A stretch of 46,756 bases of DNA from Halococcus salifodinae DSM 8989. GTDB lineage: Archaea > Halobacteriota > Halobacteria > Halobacteriales > Halococcaceae. A model generated the notes under the pieces. That model made no database searches. It had not been told where the DNA came from and saw nothing but the letters and a program-made list of their open reading frames with translations. Shown piece by piece: positions 17,921-25,796 of this stretch (position 1 is its first letter; the number at the start of each line of letters is the position of its first letter). A program made the translations under genes and the position numbers. The DNA lies in assembly GCF_000336935.1 (NCBI RefSeq), contig NZ_AOME01000012.1, positions 1-46,756 on the forward strand. The letters are read 5' to 3'.

Positions 17921-17960
17921 ACACGATCGAGCCGCAGCCCACATGATCGGGCCGCAGCCG
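17921..17960 (+). repeat. 20-bp tandem duplication
   Basis: Two adjacent copies, acacgatcgagccgcagccc and acatgatcgggccgcagccg, differ at three positions. They lie between the aminotransferase promoter and the stop codon of the FAD enzyme gene. They could be a replication slip or two binding sites for a regulator; nothing more can be said. Confidence 0.7.
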
Positions 17961-17973
17961 TTTCATCGTCCGG

Positions 17974-19131
17974 TCAGTCGATGACGGTGCCCTCTTCGAG
18001 GTGGACGCCACGATCGAACCGGTCGGCTTCCAGCGACGAGACATCGACCAGCGATGGCTCGTCCTCGTCGATCAGCTCCGCGACGAGCTGGCCGGTCGCG
18101 GGGGCCTGCATGAACCCGTGGCCCGAGAACCCTGCCGCGGTCACGAACCCCGGCAGCGTCTCGCCGAGGATGGGGTGATGGTCGGGCGTCACCGCGTAGA
18201 GCCCGGCCCAGCCGCGCTTGACCCGCGAGTCGGGGCCGAAGTAGTCGGCGCAGTCGGCGGCCGCCTCGATCGTCTCGGCGGCCCAGTCGAGATCCATCTT
18301 CTTCCGGTAGTCGTTCGGGTCCATCGCCGGGTCGGCGTCCGCAAAGTGACCACCGACGACCGCACCGCCGTCGCGCTCGGGGCGGAAGTGGACGCCCCGA
18401 TCGTGGTCGATCGTGAACGGTATCGAGGAACCGACCGGGATCTCGGGATCGGCCACCATGAGCTGGCGTCGCCGTGGAACGATCGGGAGATCGAGACCGA
18501 CCATCTCGCCGATCCGGCTCGCCCACGCACCCGCCGCGTTCACCACGTACTCCGATTCGATCGTCCCCTCGTCGGTGCGGACGCCGGTCACGCGGTCGCC
18601 CGCCCCCTTCTGAAGCACGTCGGTCACCGCGACGCCGGTTCGGATCTCTGCACCGGCCTCGTTCGCTGCGGCCGAAAACCCCTGGAGCGCGAGGTGGGGG
18701 TCCGCGAACCCGTCGGCCGCGCGGTACGTCGCCCCGCAGAACTCCTCGGTCCGGAGCTCGGGACACCGATCCTCGGCTTCCGCGGGCGTCAGGAACTCGC
18801 TGTCGACCCCGAGACGGTTCTGCTGGCGGACGTTCTCGCGGAACCGCTCGGCGGTCGATTCACGCCGCGCGAGGAACAGATAGCCCGGCCGACGGTAGCC
18901 GATCTCGGTGCCGAACAGCTCCTCGAAACGCTCCCAGACCGCGATGCTCTCCTGTGAGAGGTGTGCGCTCACCGGCGAGGAGAACTGGGCACGGATGCCG
19001 CCGTTCGCTCGGTCGGTGCTGCCCGATCCGAGAGTGGATTTCTCGAGGACGACCACGTCGACGCCGCGCTGACCGAGGTAGTGGGCGGCGGCCAGCCCGA
19101 CGATCCCGCCGCCGATGATACTCACCCGCAT
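17974..19131 (-). CDS. FAD-dependent DAO-family dehydrogenase, proline dehydrogenase beta-like
   Basis: A 385-residue flavoprotein. The N-terminus holds the dinucleotide fold GGGIVGLAAAHYLG. It then follows the order known from archaeal dye-linked L-proline dehydrogenase beta and sarcosine oxidase beta: GSGSTDRANGGIRAQF (FAD contact), RRPGYLFLA, FLTPAEAEDRCPEL, ADGFADPHLA, RGWAGLYAVTPDHHPILGE, and FSGHGFMQAPATGQLVAELI near the C-terminus. It would oxidise an imino or N-methyl amino acid and pass electrons to the membrane. A sarcosine or D-hydroxyproline substrate remains possible. The ATG at 19131 has a TATA box (tacataatt, 19154-19162) 27 nt upstream, which rules out the much longer open frame to 19767. 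It is divergent from the racemase-superfamily gene. Confidence 0.85.
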   Translation of the reverse strand: MRVSIIGGGIVGLAAAHYLGQRGVDVVVLEKSTLGSGSTDRANGGIRAQFSSPVSAHLSQESIAVWERFEELFGTEIGYRRPGYLFLARRESTAERFRENVRQQNRLGVDSEFLTPAEAEDRCPELRTEEFCGATYRAADGFADPHLALQGFSAAANEAGAEIRTGVAVTDVLQKGAGDRVTGVRTDEGTIESEYVVNAAGAWASRIGEMVGLDLPIVPRRRQLMVADPEIPVGSSIPFTIDHDRGVHFRPERDGGAVVGGHFADADPAMDPNDYRKKMDLDWAAETIEAAADCADYFGPDSRVKRGWAGLYAVTPDHHPILGETLPGFVTAAGFSGHGFMQAPATGQLVAELIDEDEPSLVDVSSLEADRFDRGVHLEEGTVID

Positions 19132-19262
19132 GGAACTCTCTTTTCGACCGGTGTACATAATTCGTGTGGTCGCCGTGCCGTGGGCTCGCGCCACATTGAC
19201 TGCCGCCCGCTGCCCCCGCCACGGCCACAGATATATACACCGGCGTCGAGTACGCGACGGGC
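19132..19262 (+). promoter_or_regulatory. Divergent promoter region, FAD enzyme / hydroxyproline enzyme
   Basis: A 131-nt region with two back-to-back TATA boxes. One (tacataatt, 19154-19162) reads left to the FAD enzyme at 19131. The other (atatatac, 19231-19238) reads right and places transcription start at or near the ATG of the short ORF at 19263. About 70 nt lie between the two boxes, room for shared regulator sites. No convincing palindrome is seen. Confidence 0.7.
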
Positions 19263-19319
19263 ATGGTACACGCGAGAATCGATACGGCCGAGTGCGGAGT
19301 GAGTGCGAGCGAACCATGA
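19263..19319 (+). CDS. 18-codon leader ORF coupled to the racemase-superfamily gene
   Basis: The ATG at 19263 lies about 28 nt downstream of a strong TATA box (19231-19238), the leaderless position. The frame encodes 18 residues (MVHARIDTAECGVSASEP) and ends in a TGA at 19317-19319 that overlaps the next gene's ATG at 19316 in an ATGA arrangement. No Shine-Dalgarno sequence is obvious close to 19316, so ribosomes ending the short ORF could restart there. It could be a real leader peptide or an artefact of start choice. Confidence 0.5.
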   Translation: MVHARIDTAECGVSASEP

Positions 19320-20344
19320 CGACGGACGGTGTGGAGTGGCATCCCCCGACCGACTGGACGACGATCGAAACGATCGATACGCACACTGGCGGGGAGCCGC
19401 TGCGGGTCGTGCTCGACGGACTGCCGCCGCTCGTGGGCGACACGGTCCTCGAAAAGCGCCGGTACGTGGAACGCGAACTGGACGCGTACCGCAAGGCCCT
19501 GATCTGGGAGCCCCGCGGGCACGCCGACATGTACGGCGCGATCCCGACCGCACCGGACACTGAGCGCGCGGATTTCGGCGTACTGTTCATGCACAACGAG
19601 GGGTACAGCACGATGTGTGGCCACGGAATCGTTGCGCTCGCCACGATCGCCGCCGAGACCGAGTACCTCCCGGACGTCGAGAACGAGATCGCGATCGACA
19701 CCCCGGCCGGGCTCGTGGTCGCCGAGATCGAGCGCGACGGCGACCGGGTCGACGCGGTCGAGTTCACGAACGTGCCGTCGTTCGTCGTCGCCAGAAACGA
19801 GACCGTGAGCGTTCCGGAGTGGGGAACGATCGAGTTCGACGTTGCGTTCGGCGGCGCGTTCTACGCGTACTGCGACGCCGGCCAGTTCGACGTCGACCTC
19901 ACGCCGGCCGAGTTCCGAGACCTGATCGAGATCGGGACGACGGTCACGCGCGCGGTCGACGACGCCGTCGAGATCGAGCATCCCTACGAGGACGATCTCG
20001 GCTTCCTCTACGGCACGATCCTGACGGGTGACGCCCACACCGACGCCGACAGCCGGAACGTCTGCGTGTTCGCCGACGGCGAGGTCGATCGGTGTCCCAC
20101 AGGGACGGGCGTCAGCGGCCGGGTCGCGCTCCGTGCCGCGGCCGGCGAGCTCGACAGGAGAGAACGGTTCGTGGTCGAGAGCATCGTCGGCTCGACGTTC
20201 GCGGGTTCGTACATGGAAACTACCGACTTCGGCGAATATGACGCGGTTCGACCACGTGTGGAAGGTTCCGCACATATCACCGGCCGACACCAGTTCGTCG
20301 TCGATCCGGCGGACCCGTTCGACGAGGGGTTCGTGCTCCGGTGA
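19316..20344 (+). CDS. Proline racemase superfamily, probable trans-3-hydroxy-L-proline dehydratase
   Basis: A 342-residue enzyme of the proline racemase fold. The first active-site residue is Cys101 in STMCGHGIVAL. The second site, DR-C-P-T262-GTGVSG, has threonine where racemases and 4-hydroxyproline epimerases have cysteine (DRSPCGTGT). The Cys/Thr pair is the known mark of trans-3-hydroxy-L-proline dehydratase, which makes delta1-pyrroline-2-carboxylate. Other family landmarks are DTHTGGEPLRVV at the start and the metal-free GRHQFVVDPADPF end. The start at 19316 follows the overlapping leader ORF; an upstream in-frame GTG at 19292 is less likely. It stands divergent from the FAD enzyme and upstream of an M24 peptidase. 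Confidence 0.85.
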   Translation: MTTDGVEWHPPTDWTTIETIDTHTGGEPLRVVLDGLPPLVGDTVLEKRRYVERELDAYRKALIWEPRGHADMYGAIPTAPDTERADFGVLFMHNEGYSTMCGHGIVALATIAAETEYLPDVENEIAIDTPAGLVVAEIERDGDRVDAVEFTNVPSFVVARNETVSVPEWGTIEFDVAFGGAFYAYCDAGQFDVDLTPAEFRDLIEIGTTVTRAVDDAVEIEHPYEDDLGFLYGTILTGDAHTDADSRNVCVFADGEVDRCPTGTGVSGRVALRAAAGELDRRERFVVESIVGSTFAGSYMETTDFGEYDAVRPRVEGSAHITGRHQFVVDPADPFDEGFVLR

Positions 20345-20534
20345 GCGTTCCGCTCCCACGACCGCCGATCACCCTGCCGTCATCCGGCCGCCACCCGGCG
20401 GCTCGTCGATGCGTTGATCGCAGCGAACGAGGACTTCGATATGCTCATGGTTCCGAACTGCCACCACGAATCCCGTCGAAAATCGTCGTCGCACGGACGA
20501 ACGCATTTAGGACTGGCCCGGCAACCACGGGTGT

Positions 20535-21722
20535 ATGTCACGCACCGAGCGGCCGACCCCGAACTACGGAGCCATCGAAACCGAACTCGACGAGCAGGAC
20601 GCGGCTGCATACGTCCACATCGGTGACGAACACGACCCGATGCTCCAGTATCTGACGCGCTTCGACGGTCCCGACCGAGAGTACGCGTTCGTCTATGCCG
20701 GCGGCGAGGCGACGCTCTGTGCGCCCGCCCTGTTCGGCGATCAGGCGCGCCGGGAGTTTCCTGGGGACACTGTGACCGAAGCCGGCAGCGACCGTCCGTC
20801 GGCCGTCGCCCGTGCCACCGACGTGATCGACGCCCCCTCATCGTCGCGCGTGCTCGTCCCGGCCTCGCTCCCCCACCACGCGTACCAAGAACTCGCGTCG
20901 GTCGGCTACGAGATCGTCACGACGTCGACGCTCGAAACGAGTCGGGAACGGAAGACCGCCTTGGAGATCGAGTGGCTCCGTCGAACGGAGGCCGCCACAC
21001 AGGCGGCGATGCGCCGAGCGGAGGCGATCCTCGCCGACGCGACGCCATCGGGCGAGGAGCTGTGCTGGGAGGACGAACCGCTCACCACCGAGCGGCTCCG
21101 GCGCGCGATCAACGCGGCACTCGCGAGACAGGGGGCCGCGGCTGTCGGCAACACCGTCGTCGGGGCGGGACCGAGCTGCGCCGATCTCCACTACAACGGC
21201 GACGATATCATCCGACCGACTGAGACGGTGTTGATCGATCTGGGGCCGCGGGGTCCCGACGGGTACTTCGGGGACATGACGCGGACGTTCGTCCCCGGAA
21301 CGGTGCCGGAATGGGAACGCGAGGCGTACGAGACTGTCGCCGCCGCGCTCGACGCCGGCCTCGACCGACTCGACGACGCACCCGGAATCCCGGCGAACGA
21401 GGTCCACGCGACGATCGTCGATGTCGTCGAGGCGAACGGGTTCGCGACCGGCGACGTCGACGTGGGGCTCTATCACGGGACGGGCCACGGGGTCGGGGCC
21501 GCGCTTCACGAGCCACCCTTCTTCTCGACCGACGCACGCCTCGAACCGGGCCACGTCGTCACGATCGAGCCGGGCGTGTACGACCCCGAAAGAGGGGGCG
21601 TGCGGCTGGAAGATCTCGTTCTCGTCACGGACGACGGCATCGAGAACCTCGTCGAGTACCCCTGTCGGATCACGCCCCGCGAGAAGGAGGCAGACGGTCG
21701 CAGCGAATCTGCCGCGGACTAA
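20535..21722 (+). CDS. M24-family Xaa-Pro dipeptidase-like metallopeptidase
   Basis: A 395-residue pita-bread peptidase with an N-terminal creatinase-type domain (about 1-145) and a catalytic M24 domain. All five dinuclear metal ligands are present: D235 and D247 (LIDLGPRG...GDMTRTF), H318 ([12 protein letters not shown]), E345 (TIEPGVY) and E359 ([10 protein letters not shown]). It should cleave Xaa-Pro dipeptides in the cytoplasm. The ATG at 20535 has a TATA-like catttagg about 27 nt upstream (20503-20510), so it can be transcribed on its own. It lies 190 nt after the hydroxyproline enzyme and ends 55 nt before the convergent dipeptide transporter operon. Confidence 0.92.
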   Translation: MSRTERPTPNYGAIETELDEQDAAAYVHIGDEHDPMLQYLTRFDGPDREYAFVYAGGEATLCAPALFGDQARREFPGDTVTEAGSDRPSAVARATDVIDAPSSSRVLVPASLPHHAYQELASVGYEIVTTSTLETSRERKTALEIEWLRRTEAATQAAMRRAEAILADATPSGEELCWEDEPLTTERLRRAINAALARQGAAAVGNTVVGAGPSCADLHYNGDDIIRPTETVLIDLGPRGPDGYFGDMTRTFVPGTVPEWEREAYETVAAALDAGLDRLDDAPGIPANEVHATIVDVVEANGFATGDVDVGLYHGTGHGVGAALHEPPFFSTDARLEPGHVVTIEPGVYDPERGGVRLEDLVLVTDDGIENLVEYPCRITPREKEADGRSESAAD

Positions 21723-21777
21723 ACGTAACGGCGACACGAGCAACGACTGCGTTCACCGCCATCCGACGGTCCAACGC

Positions 21778-22782
21778 TCAGTCGTGGAGGTGACACGCAC
21801 ACCAGTGGTTCGACTCGATCTCGTCGAGTTCGGGCGTTTCGTCCTCGCAGACCTCACCGATGTACTTCGGACACCGGGTATGGAACCGACAGCCCGAGGG
21901 CGGTGATTCCGGGCTCGGCACGTCGCCTTCGAGCACGATCCGGTCGTCGCTCGACTGAGCGGACGCTCGCGGCACGGCCGAGAGCAGCGACTGGGTGTAG
22001 GGATGTTTCGGGTCGTCGAACAGCCGGTCCGTCGGGGCGACTTCGACGAGCTCGCCGAGGTACATGACCGCGACGCGATCGCAGATGTGCTTGATGACGC
22101 TGAGGTCGTGACTGATGAACAGATACGTCAGATCGTAGGTATCCTGAAGATCGTCCATCAGGTTCAGGATCTTCGCCTGAACGCTCACGTCGAGCGCACT
22201 CGTCGGCTCGTCCGCGACGACGAGTCTGGGATTGACGCTGAGCGCACGCGCGATCGCGATGCGCTGTTGTTGACCGCCGGAGAACTCGTGGGGTGATCGT
22301 CGGAGGTGGCTCTCGTTCAGTCCGACTTCCTCGATTAGCTCGAGCGTCCGGGACTCGCGTTTGTCCGTCGACCAGTCAGTCAGCGACCGCATCGGCTCCT
22401 GAATGAGCTCCGCAACGGTCATCCGGGGGTTGAGGCTCGACGCAGGGTCCTGAAAGACGATCTGGAGGTTCCGACGGACGTCCCGGAGCTCCGATCGCGA
22501 CGTACTCGTGATGTCCGTGCCGAGGAACTCGATTCGACCGTCCGTCGGGTCATGGAGCCGGAGAACGGTCTTCCCAAGCGTGGACTTGCCGCAACCCGAC
22601 TCGCCGACCAACCCGAGTGTCTCGCCTGATTCGAGACCGAAGTTCACCCCATCGACCGCTTTCACGTCCGAAACGTGGCGGTTCAGGATACCGCCGGTTA
22701 CTGGGAAGTACTTTTTCAGATCCGTTACCTCGAGGACCGTCTCGTTCGCCGTATCGGCTGACTCGGGTTTGTAAACACTCAT
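21778..22782 (-). CDS. Dipeptide/oligopeptide ABC transporter ATPase, DppF/OppF-like
   Basis: A 334-residue ATPase. Walker A is GLVGESGCGKSTLGKT, Q-loop QDPASSLNPRM, signature SGGQQQRIAIARAL, Walker B VVADEPTSALD, switch His in FISHDLSVI. The C-terminal oligopeptide-transport region carries a cysteine set in GCRFHTRCP and CACHLHD, thought to bind an Fe-S cluster in this family. It couples ATP hydrolysis to peptide import. It is the last gene of the five-gene operon, and its ATG overlaps the stop of the sister ATPase by ATGA (22779-22782). Confidence 0.95.
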   Translation of the reverse strand: MSVYKPESADTANETVLEVTDLKKYFPVTGGILNRHVSDVKAVDGVNFGLESGETLGLVGESGCGKSTLGKTVLRLHDPTDGRIEFLGTDITSTSRSELRDVRRNLQIVFQDPASSLNPRMTVAELIQEPMRSLTDWSTDKRESRTLELIEEVGLNESHLRRSPHEFSGGQQQRIAIARALSVNPRLVVADEPTSALDVSVQAKILNLMDDLQDTYDLTYLFISHDLSVIKHICDRVAVMYLGELVEVAPTDRLFDDPKHPYTQSLLSAVPRASAQSSDDRIVLEGDVPSPESPPSGCRFHTRCPKYIGEVCEDETPELDEIESNHWCACHLHD

Positions 22783-23834
22783 GGATTTTCTTCCGTTGGA
22801 ACTTCGTTAGCGCCGTTGACCGACGGATCGGAAACCGGCCACGGCGGCGTCGCCTCGCTCACGTCCGTATAGAGATGACAAGACACCTCGTGATTCTCGC
22901 CACACGGCGTGAGTTCAGGGTCGTGGGCGTCGCAGACTTCGCCGATGTATTGGGGACACCGCGACGAGAACCGACACCCTGACGGCGGCTCGTGAAGGTC
23001 TGGAACGACACCCTCGATAGTCGGGAGCCGCTCCGTGGTGGTGTCCAGCGAGGGAATGCTTTCGGCTAATGCACGACTGTAGGGATGAAGCGGGTTGTCG
23101 AACAGGTCCGCCACCGAGCAGTGTTCTGCGACGGTTCCGGCGTACATCACGGCGACCCGATCCGCGATGTCGCTGACGACGCCGAGGTCGTGGCTGATGA
23201 ACAGGACGCTCATCTCGAAGCGGTCCTGGAGATCGCGGAGGAGGTCCATGATCTGAGCTTGGATCGTGACGTCGAGCGCGGTCGTCGGTTCGTCCGCGAT
23301 CAGGAGCTGTGGCTCCGTGACGAGCGCCATCGCGATGACGATGCGCTGGCGCATCCCACCGGAGAGTTCGCTCGGATACTGCTCCATCAGCCGGGCCGGG
23401 TCCGCGAGGCCACACGCATCGAGCATCTCGACTGCGCGCTCGCGTGCTTCGGCCTCCGACTGATCGGTGTGGGTTAGAAGTGGCTCGGTCAGTTGGGAAC
23501 CGACGGTCAGAACGGGGTTGAGCGACGTCATCGGATCCTGGTAGATCATCGCGATCTCGTTGCCGCGGATTTGATCCATCTCCTTCCGGGAGAGATCGAG
23601 GAGGTTTCGTCCCTCGTACTCGATCGTCCCGCCGACGATCTCCGCGGGCGGCGATTGAAGCAGCCCCATCGTCGAAAGCGCGGTGACGCTCTTCCCACAC
23701 CCCGATTCCCCGATGACGCCGAGGACCTCGTCGCGGCCGACATCCATCGAAACGCCGTCGAGCGCCTCGACGGTCCCGTCCTCGGTGTGAAAGTGAACCT
23801 GCAGATCGTGAATGCTGAGCAGTGGTTCGTTCAT
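22779..23834 (-). CDS. Dipeptide/oligopeptide ABC transporter ATPase, DppD/OppD-like
   Basis: A 351-residue ATPase with Walker A GVIGESGCGKSVTALS, Q-loop YQDPMTSLNPVL, signature LSGGMRQRIVIAMAL, Walker B LIADEPTTALD, switch His FISHDLGVV and the C-terminal cysteine set CRFSSRCPQYIGEVCD. The ATG at 23834 is chosen over the much longer open frame because it begins with the conserved NEPLLSIHDLQVHF sequence and lies 5 nt after the upstream permease stop. It pairs with the next ATPase. Confidence 0.95.
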   Translation of the reverse strand: MNEPLLSIHDLQVHFHTEDGTVEALDGVSMDVGRDEVLGVIGESGCGKSVTALSTMGLLQSPPAEIVGGTIEYEGRNLLDLSRKEMDQIRGNEIAMIYQDPMTSLNPVLTVGSQLTEPLLTHTDQSEAEARERAVEMLDACGLADPARLMEQYPSELSGGMRQRIVIAMALVTEPQLLIADEPTTALDVTIQAQIMDLLRDLQDRFEMSVLFISHDLGVVSDIADRVAVMYAGTVAEHCSVADLFDNPLHPYSRALAESIPSLDTTTERLPTIEGVVPDLHEPPSGCRFSSRCPQYIGEVCDAHDPELTPCGENHEVSCHLYTDVSEATPPWPVSDPSVNGANEVPTEENP

Positions 23835-23839
23835 ATCGA

Positions 23840-24742
23840 TCACTCCGCTTGTTTTGGGTCGAGTGCGTCTCGGAGGCCGTCCCCGAAGGCGTTGAACCCG
23901 ATGACCGTGACCATGATCGCCAGGCCCGGGAACGTGGCAATCCACCAGGCGCTGTCGATTTCGCCACGGCCCGCGGAGATGAGCGCGCCCCACTCGGGTT
24001 TCGGGGGCTGGACTCCCATCCCGAGAAACGACAGCGCCGCGCTCCAGAGGATGACCGTCGGGATCGTCAGGGTCGCGTAGACGATGATGCTCGACGCGGC
24101 GTTCGGCAGGAGATATCGCGTGATCACACGGATGTCGCTCACGCCGGCAGCCTTGGCCGAGTCGATGTACTCCTCTTCCATGACGCTCTTTACGTCTCCG
24201 CGGACGAGCCGGGTAAACCCGCGCCAACCGACGAGACTCACCGCGATGACGAGCGGGAAGATACCGCCACCGAGCGTTCCTGCGATCGCCAGTGCGAGCA
24301 CGATGGCAGGGATCGAAAGCGCGATGTCGACGACACGCATGATGGCCGACTCGACGTACCCACCGTAGTAGCCGGCGACGAGACCGAGCGTGACACCGAT
24401 CACCATCTGGATCCCGACGATCACGACGCCGAGGAAGACAGTGTAGCGAGCCCCGTACACCACCCGGGAGAACACGTCGCGACCGTACGTGTCCGTCCCG
24501 AACGGGTGCTCCAGACTCGGCGGCTGCATCAATGCCTCGTAGTTTTGTACGCTCGGCTCGTACGGCGCAATATACGGGGCGAGCGCGGCCACGAGCACGA
24601 GGAGGGCCACGATCCCGAGGCCGAAGACGGCGAACTGACTGCGTGCGAGCCGTCGCAGGAGTACCCTCCAGCGCGCGTCGACGCCGAGCCCGGCCGAGCC
24701 CGCATCCGGTCGATCGGAGCGTTCTCTGGATTCGGTTGCCAT
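23840..24742 (-). CDS. Dipeptide ABC transporter permease, DppC/OppC-like
   Basis: A 300-residue permease with an N-terminal helix (about 30-52), a periplasm-facing loop with the family motif HPFGTDTYGRDVFSRVVYGAR, and five further helices. The cytoplasmic EAA loop, in the SAKAAGVSDIRVITRYLLPNA segment, contacts the ATPase. It forms the channel heterodimer with the DppB-like permease. It lies 88 nt after that gene in the operon. The serine/arginine-rich cytoplasmic N-terminus (residues 1-27) is not conserved-looking. Confidence 0.94.
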   Translation of the reverse strand: MATESRERSDRPDAGSAGLGVDARWRVLLRRLARSQFAVFGLGIVALLVLVAALAPYIAPYEPSVQNYEALMQPPSLEHPFGTDTYGRDVFSRVVYGARYTVFLGVVIVGIQMVIGVTLGLVAGYYGGYVESAIMRVVDIALSIPAIVLALAIAGTLGGGIFPLVIAVSLVGWRGFTRLVRGDVKSVMEEEYIDSAKAAGVSDIRVITRYLLPNAASSIIVYATLTIPTVILWSAALSFLGMGVQPPKPEWGALISAGRGEIDSAWWIATFPGLAIMVTVIGFNAFGDGLRDALDPKQAE

Positions 24743-24830
24743 CAGCTACCACCACTCCACGGACGGTTGTGAATGTTTTGCATCCACCGATCGAGTCGGT
24801 TGGCGTGATCTCTCAAACGTCTTTTCTAAT

Positions 24831-25772
24831 TCACTCATACGAGATTCGGGGATCGAAGTAGCTGTATGTGATGTCGACTGCGAGGTTCGCGATCACGACG
24901 ATGACCGCGTAGATCAGGACGGCACCCTGCACGACCGGGTAGTTACGGGCCGTCACCGCGTCGACAAGCAGTCGGCCCATCCCGGGCCACGAGAACACCG
25001 TCTCGATGACGACAGTTCCCGAAAAGATGAGCGGGATCTGAAGCCCGATCAGCGTGATGATCGGGATCATGGCGTTTTTCATCGCGTGAGTGTAGATGAC
25101 TGCCGTCTCCCCGATCCCTTTCCCGCGGGCGGTGCGGATGTAGTCCTCGTTGAGCACTTCGAGCATCGACGATCGCGTCATGCGTGTCAGAAGTCCTGCG
25201 CGTCTCGTCCCGGTCGCGATGGCGGGAAGTGCGATGTACGAGAGCCACGTCACCGACAGAATCGCACCCTGTAACCCGGAGATCGGGAACATGTCGAGGC
25301 GGACCGAGAAGACGAGGATCAACAACAGCCCGAGCCAGAACGAGGGCATCGAGATCCAGAAGATGGCGAACAGCATCGAGACGTTGTCGACCCACGTGTA
25401 CTGCTTGACCGCACTGATCACACCCAGCGGGAGCGCAATGACGAGCGTAATGATCATCGCGACCACCGCTAGCTCGACGGTCGGGACGATCCGCTCGGCG
25501 ATCATCGCACTCACTTCGCGTCCTCCACGAATCGATTCGCCGAGGTCGCCCTGGACGACGCCGGCCATCCAGTCGAGGTAACGGATGTGTGGCGGTCGGT
25601 TCAATCCCATCTGTTGTTCGAGTGCGTATATCGCTTCCGGGGTGGCGCTCGATCCGAGCGCGATGCGGGCCGGGTTCCCGGGAGTGATGTAGACGACCGA
25701 CGAGATGACGATAGTCACCCCGATGAGGACGGGGATGGTCACCAGCAGCCGACGAACGATGTACTTGTACAT
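24831..25772 (-). CDS. Dipeptide ABC transporter permease, DppB/OppB-like
   Basis: A 313-residue permease that starts with the canonical MYKYIVRRLLVTIPVLIG helix, continues with the extracytoplasmic PGNPARIALG loop and has six helices in all. The EAA loop is present as IRTARGKGIGETAVIYTHAMKNA. It makes the translocation pore with the DppC-like partner and is 24 nt downstream of the binding-protein gene. The length is typical of the family. Confidence 0.95.
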   Translation of the reverse strand: MYKYIVRRLLVTIPVLIGVTIVISSVVYITPGNPARIALGSSATPEAIYALEQQMGLNRPPHIRYLDWMAGVVQGDLGESIRGGREVSAMIAERIVPTVELAVVAMIITLVIALPLGVISAVKQYTWVDNVSMLFAIFWISMPSFWLGLLLILVFSVRLDMFPISGLQGAILSVTWLSYIALPAIATGTRRAGLLTRMTRSSMLEVLNEDYIRTARGKGIGETAVIYTHAMKNAMIPIITLIGLQIPLIFSGTVVIETVFSWPGMGRLLVDAVTARNYPVVQGAVLIYAVIVVIANLAVDITYSYFDPRISYE

Positions 25773-25796
25773 TGAGTGGTAGTTGAAACGTCGTGG

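Noticed and set aside
17974-19767. 597-codon version of the FAD enzyme starting at 19767
   Set aside because: The first 212 codons have no homology-like pattern and overlap the divergent gene. A TATA box supports the start at 19131.
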